Positions 27,231-37,421 of a stretch of DNA of 64,000 bases are shown here, piece by piece. The position numbers were made by a program, and so were the translations under genes. The stretch is from Echinicola shivajiensis. GTDB taxonomy: Bacteria > Bacteroidota > Bacteroidia > Cytophagales > Cyclobacteriaceae. Within the stretch, counting starts at the first letter, position 1. Each line of letters starts with the position of its first letter. The notes beneath the pieces were generated by a model. It was not told where the DNA came from and made no database searches. It saw only the letters and a program-made list of their open reading frames with translations. The DNA is taken from the NCBI RefSeq assembly GCF_018642165.1, contig NZ_JAHHZM010000001.1, positions 682,001 through 746,000 on the forward strand. The letters run 5' to 3'.

Positions 27231-29138
27231 TTACCAGCCAGGATTCTGAACCAAATTTGAATTAGCTATCAGGTCTTCTTCAGCTATTGGCCACAAATAA
27301 TCCCTGCTCAAAAACTTATATGTACCCACAGTAATCACATTATAATATGTCTCCGTGGTTTCACCTTCGATATTCCATGCCTTTATATCACTGTTCATAA
27401 ATTCAGTAGCAAGTTTCCACCTTCTCAAATCCCAAAACCTCACGCCTTCAAATACCAACTCTATCATCCTTTCACTCTGGATAATTTCTCTCATTCCTTC
27501 TTTTGATGCCGGCTTTGATGGATTGGTGGAATGTTGTACCCAAGACTGAATCACGCCCTCCAAACCAGCACGTTCACGAACCCTATCTACCCATTCATAT
27601 GAAGCGGCAGGACCATTTGATTCGTTTAATGCTTCTGCATACATCAGGTATAAATCAGCTAAACGAACAATTGGAAAAGGATATGTCCGGGCGGTATATC
27701 CAGAACCGGATGTTCTTTGAACATTCTCATAATAAACCATCTTTTTGGCCCAATATCCGCTTTGAGACCACCTGTTGGCATCTTGCCTTCCTGCTCTCTC
27801 TCCTTTTTTCCCTTCTACTATCAAAGCATCATCATCATCCTTAACCCCATGACCAAACCATACTCCTCCGTCAAATCCTAAAGAGGCATAAAACCTAGGC
27901 TCTCTATTCAGATTAAGTTTAGCTGTTTTAAAACCCGATTTCACATAGTGTTTATGCGCTTCATCTGCTTCTCCTACTGCATATCGATTTGTGTAGTCAT
28001 ACTCCTTGTCTTCATTAATCGGAACACCATTTTCAGAATAAAACATCTCGGCTATTCTTAGTGGAGGAGACCACCATGACTGGGTACTCTCCCTATTTTC
28101 AGCGGTAAGCCCTGGGGCAATTTTTGCCTGTGCCCAACTTTGGAATCCACCTGAAACAGTATTATCAGATGCCCCCCAAATAATCTCATCATTCCACCTC
28201 TCTGTCATGCTTCCTCGAATACTCAATTTGGTAATAGTTGAATCAGACCAATCTGAAGATGGATTTTCAAATCTGTATAATTCATGCCCAGCTTCATGCG
28301 CTAGATCAATCGCTTCCTTACAAGCTTCAGCTGCCTTGATCCATTTGCTTTCATCATAGGTACTATTGATCAATTGTGTTCCATCTTTATCTTTGAAATT
28401 GCTGTAATCGGAATTTCCGTTGAACAAAGGACTCGCCATTGTCACCAAAACCCTAGCCTTGATAGCAGCTGCTACAGGGGAAGTAACTCGCCCGAGCTCT
28501 AAGCCTGTGTCCTGAATAATCAAGGGTAAATCTGCAATTGACTCATCCAAAAGTTCAACAATATATTGGGTCACATTATCTACAGGATCTCTCTTTACCC
28601 TAACAGCCTCCACTCCACTACTGACCTCAATATTCTCCTTTACAATTGGAATGGGACCATACATTCTCAATAAGTAAAAGTGGAAATAGGCTTTTAAGAA
28701 TTTTGCCTCAGCAGCCCATCGGATTCGCTCATCTTCGGTAAGATCAAAAGGCTTATCCAAGTTTTCCAGAAAAATATTGCAGTCCCTTAGCGCAATGAAT
28801 AAGTTTCCAACAGTGCCCCTATTTCCCCAATATCCCAAATCTGGAGAAATCACATTTTGGCCACCTCGGGAAATCCTCCTACTTGCCCAGTTTCGGGAAA
28901 CATTGTCATTCACAGAAATCTCATCCCCTGCAGCCAAAGCCGGATTGGAAATACCTGCATATGGAGGCAAGTAACCATATAGGGTGGCCAGAAATCTGAG
29001 CGCATTTTCCCTCGTTTCAAAAGCATCCTCTATCACTGCAATATTATCAGGTACTACATCCAAATAATCACCACATCCAGTAACAGAGAAAAATAGGCTT
29101 ATACTAACTATATATTTTATTATTATTTTTTTCATCAT
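27231..29138 (-). CDS. SusD/RagB family nutrient-binding lipoprotein (unit 1)
   Basis: The 635-residue protein has a lipoprotein signal (lipobox SVTGC, cysteine 22) and the RagB/SusD fold. TPR-like helices lie in the first half (AEAKFLKAYFHFYLLRMYGP and following IPIV), and the C-terminal module has LADLYLMYAEALNES, then RERAGL, IQSERMIELVFEGVRFWDLR and the closing YLWPI and NPGW. It forms the lid over the SusC channel and captures glycan or peptide ligands. It is longer than the usual about 550 residues. It starts 12 bases after SusC. Confidence 0.94.
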   Translation of the reverse strand: MMKKIIIKYIVSISLFFSVTGCGDYLDVVPDNIAVIEDAFETRENALRFLATLYGYLPPYAGISNPALAAGDEISVNDNVSRNWASRRISRGGQNVISPDLGYWGNRGTVGNLFIALRDCNIFLENLDKPFDLTEDERIRWAAEAKFLKAYFHFYLLRMYGPIPIVKENIEVSSGVEAVRVKRDPVDNVTQYIVELLDESIADLPLIIQDTGLELGRVTSPVAAAIKARVLVTMASPLFNGNSDYSNFKDKDGTQLINSTYDESKWIKAAEACKEAIDLAHEAGHELYRFENPSSDWSDSTITKLSIRGSMTERWNDEIIWGASDNTVSGGFQSWAQAKIAPGLTAENRESTQSWWSPPLRIAEMFYSENGVPINEDKEYDYTNRYAVGEADEAHKHYVKSGFKTAKLNLNREPRFYASLGFDGGVWFGHGVKDDDDALIVEGKKGERAGRQDANRWSQSGYWAKKMVYYENVQRTSGSGYTARTYPFPIVRLADLYLMYAEALNESNGPAASYEWVDRVRERAGLEGVIQSWVQHSTNPSKPASKEGMREIIQSERMIELVFEGVRFWDLRRWKLATEFMNSDIKAWNIEGETTETYYNVITVGTYKFLSRDYLWPIAEEDLIANSNLVQNPGW

Positions 29139-29150
29139 TTCTTCGCTTGA

Positions 29151-32100
29151 TTAAAACCCGATATGAACTCCAAAATTGACTACTCTTTGCAGAGGATAAT
29201 TCAATCCATTCCCTTTCAATTCTGGATCCCATAAATCAAAAATACTCCAGGTATATAGGTTGGTACCCGTGGCATAAATTCTCAAATTGGTCATCCCCAG
29301 TTTATTTGAAGGCTTTTTAAGGAGATTATACCCTATCTCAAGCTGCTTTAACCTTAAGAAAGCTCCATTTCTCAGCCACCATGTGCTCGTTTGAACATTG
29401 TTTTGGACAACGTTAGTAGATAATCTAGGCCACAATGCATAAATATCCCGGTTTTCCTCAGACCAATGGCTGTCTGCATAAGCCTGAAGCAAGCCATTCT
29501 CACTCAACACACCCGATGCGGATGAGCTCAATCCAGCCGATTGAACTGAATTAATAAATGGACCTGTAGTAATTGGATTAATGAAGAATGACACTTCATC
29601 CAAACCTTGAAAGAACACATTGATATCAAAGCGTTTATATCCAGCAGAAAAGCCAAAGCCATAAGTAATTTTCGGAATTTCAGGTTTACCTATCGGAGCT
29701 TTGTCAAGCTCAGTAATTACACCATCACCATTTAAATCCTTGTATTTAATATCTCCTCCTCCATAGTCTACCCCAGGAGTTCCAAACTGAGTTGGTGAAT
29801 TAATGGCTTCGGCATCATCCACAAAAAGTCTTTCAGCAATGTAGCCTTGAGTCACATTCACATTGTTTCCCAATCGTGATCTCCATGGCGCACCTACTTC
29901 ACTGTAATTGGGTTCTTCATATACCAAAAACTCATTGTCAGAATAGGTAAAAGTGCCCCTGCCCATTACCCAAAAATCATTTGTAAAATAGTGATTAACA
30001 TCAATGGAAGCATCAATACCTTTGGAAAGTACCTCTCCCACATTTGTTTTCAAGGGAGCCTGAAGCCCAAGGGTAGAAGGGATATCCGCCCTGTTTTGCA
30101 AAATACTGGTTCTCTTCTCTTTAAATGCATCTACACGGAACTGAATGGCATCATCATAAAGATTAAGTTCAAGTCCTAAATTTGCCTTTTCTGATTTTTC
30201 CCAGGTAACCATTGGGTTGGCATATCTGTTAATGCTTACTCCTGCGATGGATTGATTTAACTCTTTGCCAAAAGTAGCTCCAGCCCCTCCATTACTTATA
30301 TCAACCTCTGACAAATAGAAAAAACGGTCATTGCGGGTATCACCAATTCTATCATTTCCAACAAAACCATAAGAAGCTCTAAACTTCAGCCTGCTGATGG
30401 TTGGGGTCAATCCACTAAAAAACTCTTCATTAGAAATTAACCACCCCATTCCAAAGGAAGGGAAGAACCCAAACCTATTATTTTTTGCAAATCTTTCTGA
30501 TCCGTTATAACCGAAATTAAACTCAGCAAAATACCTGTTATCATAATCATAATTATACCTTCCGGAAATCCCCAGGTTTCTACTTGGAAGAGATAGTTGT
30601 ACAGAGTTGGCATTGCCATCCAAATACTCCCTAACGATCATTACATTCATCCCACCAACAGTGTGCTTATCAAAAGTCCTATTATAATTTAAAGCTGTTT
30701 CCATGTACAGTACCGAATTATTGGTACGTTCACCTGGCAACAATTCTAAAGATTCATTACCGGAGCCCAATGCCGTCCTGACAAGCTTATATTCCTCTGT
30801 AAATGGATCGAAGGTAGAAAGCCTGTAGAAATATGGAGAATAGCCTCGTTTATTTTCGAAGAAGGAGGTAGTATTCACATTTCCCAAAATCCTAGCAGAC
30901 AATCCAGGAGTAAAGGCATCCAGTTTTTGCTTAAACTCCAATTGCACTAAGGATAATTGTCTTCTAGTATCCCTATACCCCCTTTGTAACTCCGCATAAG
31001 GATTGAACCAAACTGGTACACTACCATTATCCCCACCGGAAGCTGACTCTCCTCTTGGTGGTAGTCCATTGCCAAAAAGTATATGAGGCACACCTTCTAA
31101 ACTTGGATCAGGATCATAAACAGCAGGAAAACGAGTAGGGCTTGTCCTAACTGCCGCATTATAGATAGCATTCCCTCCTTGTAATGGCCCACGGTAATCA
31201 TCTATAGTGGAATGCAGTCGAACAATCATTTCGGTATTTTTATGTAGGTCGATATTCACATTTGAACGCAACAGGTATTTCTTTAAATTGATGCCATTAG
31301 TAAAGTTGTTGGATTTATCTGCCTTCATCAATCCATTGTCTTTATTAAAAGATCCTGCAACATAATACCTAACCTTTTGACCACCACCTCTAACATTCAA
31401 GTTCAAACGAGAGGTATTTGCATATTCTTTGAACAAAGTATTATACCAGTCTGTAGCGGGGTAGATATTTGGGTTTCCCCCTTTTATTGTTCCAGCAATT
31501 TGCTCCTCTGTAAAGGTGGCAAAATCACCTCTTGTCCTATTCGCCTCATTTTGCAATCTCATATGCGTAACCGGATCAGCTAAATCCACCAAACCAGTTG
31601 GCTGGCTGAATGATGTCTCCATCCTCAAATTCACTACGGCAGGCCCCTCCACTCCAGTTTTAGTAGTGACCAAAATAATTCCATTGGCACCTCTTGCGCC
31701 ATATATGGCAGTGGTAGTCGGATCTTTTAATACAGCAAAACTTTCAATATCATCTGGTTGTAACCTTGCCAAATCATCCACAGTCAGCTCAACGCCATCA
31801 ATTAGAATTAATGGCCCATTCTGATTGTTAAACGACGCTACGCCCCTTACGAAAAACTGGGCATTGTCCGCTCCTGGCTCCCCACTAGTCTGGTAAGACA
31901 CCAAACCAGCAACCCTTCCTGCCAAGGAAGTAGTTAAATTACTTGAGGGAATCTTAAGTTCTGAGGGATTTACAGAAGTCATGGCACCAACAACACTTTC
32001 CTTTTTCTGTGTACCAAAACCAACAACGACTACCTCATCAAGACCTTGGGTATCTTCCTCCATCACAACATTAATTTGGGACTGCGCACCAACAGGAACC

Positions 32101-32669
32101 TCTATGGTCTTATAACCTACAAAACTAAAAATCAAAACACCCCCTTCGTCAGGTACATTGATTTCAAAATTACCATCAATGTCTGTGATCTTTACCAAAT
32201 CAGTACCCTTCAACCTTACAGTTACACCTGGCAATCCCAAAGGATCGTTTTTTGGGATCACCTTACCTTTTACGGACCGATCCACAACGCTTACCTCTGG
32301 GACATTACTGTTAAAATTGTTGTTTACGTTTATAACTTCATTTACCTGGAGAAATTTAATTTTCCCTTTAGTTGAAAGCTCCGTAAGAATTTCCAGCAAG
32401 GCAGTCTCTTCTCTTTGAACTGAAACCTTCTTCTTTATATCAATTACTTTTTCATCATAAAAAAAATTAAAGTCAGTTTGCGACTCTATTGATTGGAAGA
32501 CCTTCTCTAATGAACTGTTTTTCTCATTTACACTGAGTATAACTTTCTTCATGTCCAGGCTTCCCTGAAAATCCTCCGGATCAGCAAAAACTGACCCAAC
32601 TAAAAAAGTGCCGAGCAACACTAAACAGGCCCGCAACCGTTTGCGGGTTTTAGGTACATTTTTCTTCAT
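29151..32669 (-). CDS. SusC/RagA TonB-dependent transporter with STN domain (unit 1)
   Basis: The 1172-residue outer-membrane protein has a signal sequence and then an STN (secretin/TonB N-terminus) domain at about 40-115 (SLEKVFQSIESQTDFNFFYD). A carboxypeptidase-regulatory-like domain follows (about 130-215, LPGVTVRLKG and FSFVGYKTIEV), then the TonB-box-like DEVVVVGFGTQKKES and a plug with LIDGVELTVDDLARLQPDD. A 22-strand barrel ends the protein. The STN domain marks it as a transducer that signals to the FecR protein encoded just upstream. Ligand unknown; import of oligosaccharides is inferred from SusD and the region. Confidence 0.95.
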   Translation of the reverse strand: MKKNVPKTRKRLRACLVLLGTFLVGSVFADPEDFQGSLDMKKVILSVNEKNSSLEKVFQSIESQTDFNFFYDEKVIDIKKKVSVQREETALLEILTELSTKGKIKFLQVNEVINVNNNFNSNVPEVSVVDRSVKGKVIPKNDPLGLPGVTVRLKGTDLVKITDIDGNFEINVPDEGGVLIFSFVGYKTIEVPVGAQSQINVVMEEDTQGLDEVVVVGFGTQKKESVVGAMTSVNPSELKIPSSNLTTSLAGRVAGLVSYQTSGEPGADNAQFFVRGVASFNNQNGPLILIDGVELTVDDLARLQPDDIESFAVLKDPTTTAIYGARGANGIILVTTKTGVEGPAVVNLRMETSFSQPTGLVDLADPVTHMRLQNEANRTRGDFATFTEEQIAGTIKGGNPNIYPATDWYNTLFKEYANTSRLNLNVRGGGQKVRYYVAGSFNKDNGLMKADKSNNFTNGINLKKYLLRSNVNIDLHKNTEMIVRLHSTIDDYRGPLQGGNAIYNAAVRTSPTRFPAVYDPDPSLEGVPHILFGNGLPPRGESASGGDNGSVPVWFNPYAELQRGYRDTRRQLSLVQLEFKQKLDAFTPGLSARILGNVNTTSFFENKRGYSPYFYRLSTFDPFTEEYKLVRTALGSGNESLELLPGERTNNSVLYMETALNYNRTFDKHTVGGMNVMIVREYLDGNANSVQLSLPSRNLGISGRYNYDYDNRYFAEFNFGYNGSERFAKNNRFGFFPSFGMGWLISNEEFFSGLTPTISRLKFRASYGFVGNDRIGDTRNDRFFYLSEVDISNGGAGATFGKELNQSIAGVSINRYANPMVTWEKSEKANLGLELNLYDDAIQFRVDAFKEKRTSILQNRADIPSTLGLQAPLKTNVGEVLSKGIDASIDVNHYFTNDFWVMGRGTFTYSDNEFLVYEEPNYSEVGAPWRSRLGNNVNVTQGYIAERLFVDDAEAINSPTQFGTPGVDYGGGDIKYKDLNGDGVITELDKAPIGKPEIPKITYGFGFSAGYKRFDINVFFQGLDEVSFFINPITTGPFINSVQSAGLSSSASGVLSENGLLQAYADSHWSEENRDIYALWPRLSTNVVQNNVQTSTWWLRNGAFLRLKQLEIGYNLLKKPSNKLGMTNLRIYATGTNLYTWSIFDLWDPELKGNGLNYPLQRVVNFGVHIGF

Positions 32670-32705
32670 TGTATAATTAAATTTTGGGTTATAGATATAT
32701 TGACT

Positions 32706-33755
32706 TTATAGCTTAATGATCACATGGTCTCCGTTAAGCTCGAACTGAATGTTCCTTGCATAACTTATCCCATTTAGGACATTTTCAAGACTTTCATTAT
32801 CAAATACCCCACTTACCATCCAACTTTTTGAAGTATCTCCTATCAGTGAAATATCGACATCGTACCATCTTTCTAGTCGTGCTACCAACTCCTTCAAATC
32901 CGCCTGTTTAAACACCAACCGGCCTTCCTTCCAACCAAATTCTCTTTCATAATCTATAGCCGACTTAACTGAGTTTTCGAAGTTCAAATTGACATCTAAC
33001 ATTTCTCCAGGCTTTAAATAAAATGGAATAGTCGGTTTGTCCATGCTATGAGGATAAACAGAAACCAATCCCCTCTCTAAAGCAACACTTACCGGCTCTT
33101 TGGGATATGCTTTCACATTAAAGGCTGTTCCATGAACTTGGGTAACTACATCACCGGATCTAACTAAAAAAGTTCTAAGTGAGTCATGGCTGACATCAAA
33201 AAAGGCCTCTCCCTTTAGAAAAACTTCTCTTATTTCTCCCCTGAAATTAGTAGAGTAACTAATGCTACTTTCCGAGTTTAGGGTAACTTGTGTTTTATCT
33301 GGAAGAAAAAAATTTGTCTTTTTACCCCTAGGGTTACTTTTGGTAATAAAATGTACTTGATGCAAATTTTCTCCAACATCATGTACTGAGTAAGAAGAAT
33401 ATAAAAATGTGGCCATCAAAATCAATATCACAGATGCTGCAATGAGTTTTACCACAACTGGGAAAACCCATTTAGAACTTTCTGTTTTAATTGAGCCAAA
33501 TCGATAGAAAGGGCTTTTTGATTCACCTAAAATGGCATCAAGTATTTCTTCCTTGCGCTCACCAATTCTATCGTCTGATTTGAAATTGATTCGTTCAATG
33601 ATCCCTCTGGCCATATTATACTGTTCATGGCTATCAGGATGCTTCCTTAACCAATCCTTCCAAAAAAGATCGCTTTCTTCTGTGGGGTATTTTACCCAAT
33701 TCACAAAATATTTATTGGTCAAAAAATACGCTATGTCGTATTTGTCCTTTTTCAA
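32706..33755 (-). CDS. FecR family anti-sigma factor (unit 1), TTG start
   Basis: The 349-residue protein has an N-terminal cytoplasmic part (about 1-90), one transmembrane helix (about 97-118), a FecR domain (about 130-225, FLPDKTQVTLNSESSISY) and a C-terminal DUF4974 (about 270-349, LVARLERWYDVDISLIG). It holds the ECF sigma factor inactive until the SusC STN domain signals. No ATG lies at the conserved start; the frame opens with TTG at 33755, an in-frame stop lies five codons upstream, and the next methionine is near residue 48. TTG is therefore the likely start. The sigma gene lies 165 bases upstream. Confidence 0.9.
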   Translation of the reverse strand: MKKDKYDIAYFLTNKYFVNWVKYPTEESDLFWKDWLRKHPDSHEQYNMARGIIERINFKSDDRIGERKEEILDAILGESKSPFYRFGSIKTESSKWVFPVVVKLIAASVILILMATFLYSSYSVHDVGENLHQVHFITKSNPRGKKTNFFLPDKTQVTLNSESSISYSTNFRGEIREVFLKGEAFFDVSHDSLRTFLVRSGDVVTQVHGTAFNVKAYPKEPVSVALERGLVSVYPHSMDKPTIPFYLKPGEMLDVNLNFENSVKSAIDYEREFGWKEGRLVFKQADLKELVARLERWYDVDISLIGDTSKSWMVSGVFDNESLENVLNGISYARNIQFELNGDHVIIKL

Positions 33756-33920
33756 TTTTCTTGCCTTTTACTACTAGACAACTATAAATTGAAAATGACA
33801 TCATTTTTTTAAATAAAATTTCAGAAACAACAACTTACCCTCTGTTTTTCAACTACTTAAACAATAAATAAAAATCTATGGCACTTATCAAGCTCACTAA
33901 ATTATCTTAAAAATCATAAT

Positions 33921-34571
33921 TCAACTAACCATAATTAATGTCAAAACAAATACCTTTTTAAGAGTTCCTATGATTTTATAAATCATATTTCTCGCTGATT
34001 TCACATGGCTATACCCCATCATTCTTTGAACTTCTTCATAGCTCATCCCTTTGTAAAAAAAATAATAAATAACCTCTCGTTGCTTGTCATTTAACCCCTT
34101 TAGGGCTCTATCCAATTTCTCTAACTTTTCTTTTTGTATTTGGTTAAGAATAATCAAAGTTTCTTGAGGAGGAATAATTTCAAAATTGAACTTATCAATC
34201 ATATCCGAGCAGACACTTTTTTTGTCTTTCTTCAAAACATTAAAAATCCTTCTCTTTATGGCTTGAAAAAGAAAAAATCTGATTGAATGATTTATTTCAG
34301 GTAATCTCTGTCTCTTTTTCCTTAATTCAATAAATAAGTCTTGAACACAATCTTCTACAATGTGAAGTTGGGCATATTGAACTCCAAAATGACATAAATA
34401 TTCAAAATGCTCATTATAAATCTGGACAAATGCACTTTCATCACCATCCTTAAATTTAGACCAAAGCTCAAAATCATCCAGTTCATTATAACCCTTCCTC
34501 TTTATTGAAGGAGAATTATTGATCGCATCCTTATCATTAATCTTAATTACATTAGACCCAATTATTTTCAT
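33921..34571 (-). CDS. ECF RNA polymerase sigma-70 factor (unit 1)
   Basis: The 216-residue protein has an N-terminal extension of about 35 residues. Region 2 (about 45-110, FVQIYNEHFEYLCHFG and VEDCVQDLFIELRKK) and region 4 (about 150-205, LNDKQREVIYYFFYKGMSYE and EVQRMMG) follow. It would direct transcription of the SusCD unit once released by the FecR protein encoded next. The gene order sigma, FecR, SusC, SusD is the standard trans-envelope signalling layout in Bacteroidota. Autoregulation is typical but not shown here. Confidence 0.93.
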   Translation of the reverse strand: MKIIGSNVIKINDKDAINNSPSIKRKGYNELDDFELWSKFKDGDESAFVQIYNEHFEYLCHFGVQYAQLHIVEDCVQDLFIELRKKRQRLPEINHSIRFFLFQAIKRRIFNVLKKDKKSVCSDMIDKFNFEIIPPQETLIILNQIQKEKLEKLDRALKGLNDKQREVIYYFFYKGMSYEEVQRMMGYSHVKSARNMIYKIIGTLKKVFVLTLIMVS

Positions 34572-35047
34572 AAATACTCTTAAAGTAAAACGGCAATACA
34601 GAAAAATCAGATTAGCAATATTTTATACCGAAAAAGCAATAGTTAAAGAAATTTTCAATTAATCTATGCTTAATATACAAAAGGAGAGAAAAACAAAAAC
34701 AAATGAGAGAGTGATTGCTAATATTTAATCAAGATCAGCAAAAATAGGATCAGAATAAGAGAGTTAATTTCGAAATCTATCAAAATGGTATTTTTCTTTT
34801 GCCAATATAGTCCACTTAAACAAAAAGGCTGTAGATATATGAATTGCAAAAAATTATTGATCAAATTCACCAAATCTTAGCAAACCCCAGAGTATATGTC
34901 ACCCTTCTTCAACTGGGGATATTATAAATTGAGCAAACTTTTCGTTCTCAATATTAAGGTCAAACATAAGGCAACCCACCAACATATAACACACTGATTT
35001 TCAACCACAAAACAAACCTAATCATCACATGTTAAACCCCATATCAA
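34572..35047. other. 476-base AT-rich intergenic region
   Basis: No ORF or clear hairpin was seen. It separates the ECF sigma gene (minus) from the beta-barrel gene (plus) and must hold both promoters. A CAAAAATA at 34739-34746 fits the minus-strand -7 consensus but has no partner at proper spacing. Confidence 0.4.
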
Positions 35048-35626
35048 GTGAAAAAGCTCATACTTATCTTCGTCGCAGTATTGATTGCCACAATGGCACA
35101 TGCTCAGGTAGAATTAAAACCAACTATTGGTTTAACATTCTCTAATGTTACAAAGGATCCAGATTCTGGAGAAGCTAAAGCTAAAATAGGATATCAGTTC
35201 GGTGCCAGCGTCTTATTTGGAGATAAATTCTATGTAGAGCCAGGTCTATTCTTTGCCCAGAAAAGCACAAAATTCTCAGACACAAACACGTCTGGAGATG
35301 ATCTAGACATGGACCTTAAAGGACTAAGAATACCCGTTGCTGTTGGCTATCATCTTTTGGGAAGTGAAGACAGCGCTATTGGACTTAGAGTATTTGGTGG
35401 TGGTTCAACCTTTATAGTCACAGGAGTAAATGGGGAAGGTCTGGACAAAGATGATTTTGAATCCCCTACATGGGGGGTATTTGCAGGAGCAGGATTGGAT
35501 TTTACTATTCTCTTTCTTGATGCCAAGTACGAATGGTCACTTACCGATGTCTCTGGATTGACTGACTTTGATATTGGTAAGACAAACTCATTTTTTGTCA
35601 ATGCAGGAATTAGGCTAAGCTTTTAG
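35048..35626 (+). CDS. Small outer-membrane beta-barrel protein (porin family)
   Basis: The 192-residue protein starts at GTG 35048 (encoding MKKLILIFVAVLIATMAHAQ), a clear signal peptide. The mature part fits the outer-membrane beta-barrel domain (PF13568 type): VELKPTIGLTFSNVT, KIGYQFGASVLFGDKFYVEP, LRIPVAVGYHLLG and the terminal strand FFVNAGIRLSF with a C-terminal phenylalanine. This is an eight-stranded small barrel of unknown role. It sits alone between the two SusCD units and is followed by a shared terminator. Confidence 0.85.
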   Translation: MKKLILIFVAVLIATMAHAQVELKPTIGLTFSNVTKDPDSGEAKAKIGYQFGASVLFGDKFYVEPGLFFAQKSTKFSDTNTSGDDLDMDLKGLRIPVAVGYHLLGSEDSAIGLRVFGGGSTFIVTGVNGEGLDKDDFESPTWGVFAGAGLDFTILFLDAKYEWSLTDVSGLTDFDIGKTNSFFVNAGIRLSF

Positions 35627-35673
35627 TTTATAATTATAAAAAACAAATAGACGACATTCAATGTAGTAAGAGA

Positions 35674-35728
35674 AAAACCGACAAGCCGGTAGCTGAATAA
35701 TTCAAGCTACTGACTGCCGGTTCTTTTT
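35674..35728. terminator. Bidirectional terminator between the barrel gene and SusCD unit 2
   Basis: AACCG (35676-35680) pairs with CGGTT (35718-35722), with an inner stem around TAGCT/AGCTA, and a T run follows on the plus strand. An A run upstream gives T residues on the minus strand. It lies between the convergent ends of the barrel and SusD genes. Confidence 0.7.
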
Positions 35729-35753
35729 AAAAATAAATATGAAAATCACCCCA

Positions 35754-37397
35754 CTAATTCCATCCGTCCGTTTGCTCCAAATTAGGATTTAATGAAAGTT
35801 CATTCACTGGAACTGGGAAATAGTAGTTCTTGCTCTCATCAAACTGATAAGTCTGATCAGATAATATATAACCATCTACATTTAACAGGATGTCCACACC
35901 TACCGTAAAAGCATCATAATCAGCAATATCTGAAGCATTGAACCTTAATCCCATTACAGGTTCAGTCAGCTTAGTACCTTCTTTCCAACGCATCAGGTCA
36001 TCATAGCGGAAGCCTTCAAAAGCCAATTCTACCCTTCTTTCCCTTCTCACATCAGCAATAATACTTCCTTGATCCAATACTAAGTCGGCTACGCCAGCTT
36101 TTGCTCTAAGCTGATTAATGGTCATATCCACATCTGCTTGCGTAATGGTTCCCAATTCAGCTTTCGCTTCGGAATAAATCAATAAAACTTCCGCGTAACG
36201 AAGGATAGGCGCATCAATAAATGCCCTGTCCCAAGCTTGTATATCCTGACTTTCATTAAAGAATTTAGCTATTTGATAGCCTGAAGGAGAAGCCGTATTA
36301 ACCACTCCTTGCGGACTAGCATTAAGATAAAGTTTATCACTTACAAAATAGGTGTTTGGCTGAGCAAATGTACCCGCTAAACGGCCATCCCTATTGGCAA
36401 ATTCATCCACAATGGTAGCATCGCCTTGATATAATGGACTTTCATTAATCGGTAATCCATCAGTACATAGGTAATCATTTATAAGTCCCTTAGTTCCTCC
36501 AAACTGTGCACCATCTACATGGGTAATGATATTGGAAACATTATGATAAATCTGTAATGCATCATCATAATCTCTGAAAAACACCACTTCATTATTTCCA
36601 TTTAAATTGATGTTGGCAAACAAATCATTATAATCACCATTGACATCAATCATATAGTCGCCACTATTCATCACCACTTGAGCTGCCTGCGCCGCTGCTT
36701 CCAAATAAGCTCCTTCACCACCTAAGCCATGGTACTTCCTGAATGTACCTTCATGCAGCATGATTCTAGCCTTATAGGCCTGTGCAATATTTTTGCTAAA
36801 GCGATTTGTTGCTGGACTATCGGACATCCATTGAACGGCAAATTCAATATCCTCCATAATAAAGGCCATTACATCATCCCTACTAGATTGGGAAGCATAA
36901 AGCAATTCATCATCTTCGGTAAGCACCCTATCAATTATGGGTAACTTTCCATATAACTTAAGCTTATCGTAATAATCCAAAGCCCTTAAAAGCCTGGCTT
37001 CAGCAATGAACTGATTTTTCTGACTCTCTTCAATCTCTGCCCCTTCTGCATTGGATAACATCTGGTTAACGTCCCTTATTAAAGACCAATCCCAATCACT
37101 TCTTCCGGGATTATTGGCTGAATTGATCCCCAACCTTACATCTCCCGGGCTTTGAACAAAGGAATTGTCACTAAGATTATCAGCAGTTAGCATTCCAGCA
37201 TTGAAACCGCCTCTGCCAAACCCTTGACTATTGAAATAAGCGGCATAAAGCTGATTATTATAGGTAGCTAAATCAGCGGGGTTGTTCCAGAAATTCTCAT
37301 CATTTATCTGTGTTTTAGGAAAGGTATCCAAAAACTCATCATTACATCCGGCTAAACCCCAAAGGCAGGCCAGAAGAAATATTCCTATTTTTTTCAT
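35754..37397 (-). CDS. SusD/RagB family nutrient-binding lipoprotein (unit 2)
   Basis: The 547-residue protein has a lipoprotein signal (lipobox GLAGC, cysteine 18). It has the SusD fold with AEARLLRALDYYDKLKLYGK and the C-terminal signatures ILRYAEVLLIYSEAKAELG, RRERRVELAFEGFRYDDLMR and YYFPVPVNELSLNPNL. It pairs with the SusC encoded 24 bases upstream. It is the last gene of unit 2; no surface lipoprotein or enzyme follows before the shared terminator. Confidence 0.94.
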   Translation of the reverse strand: MKKIGIFLLACLWGLAGCNDEFLDTFPKTQINDENFWNNPADLATYNNQLYAAYFNSQGFGRGGFNAGMLTADNLSDNSFVQSPGDVRLGINSANNPGRSDWDWSLIRDVNQMLSNAEGAEIEESQKNQFIAEARLLRALDYYDKLKLYGKLPIIDRVLTEDDELLYASQSSRDDVMAFIMEDIEFAVQWMSDSPATNRFSKNIAQAYKARIMLHEGTFRKYHGLGGEGAYLEAAAQAAQVVMNSGDYMIDVNGDYNDLFANINLNGNNEVVFFRDYDDALQIYHNVSNIITHVDGAQFGGTKGLINDYLCTDGLPINESPLYQGDATIVDEFANRDGRLAGTFAQPNTYFVSDKLYLNASPQGVVNTASPSGYQIAKFFNESQDIQAWDRAFIDAPILRYAEVLLIYSEAKAELGTITQADVDMTINQLRAKAGVADLVLDQGSIIADVRRERRVELAFEGFRYDDLMRWKEGTKLTEPVMGLRFNASDIADYDAFTVGVDILLNVDGYILSDQTYQFDESKNYYFPVPVNELSLNPNLEQTDGWN

Positions 37398-37421
37398 GAT
37401 CTTTCTTTTTTAGTTGATGAA

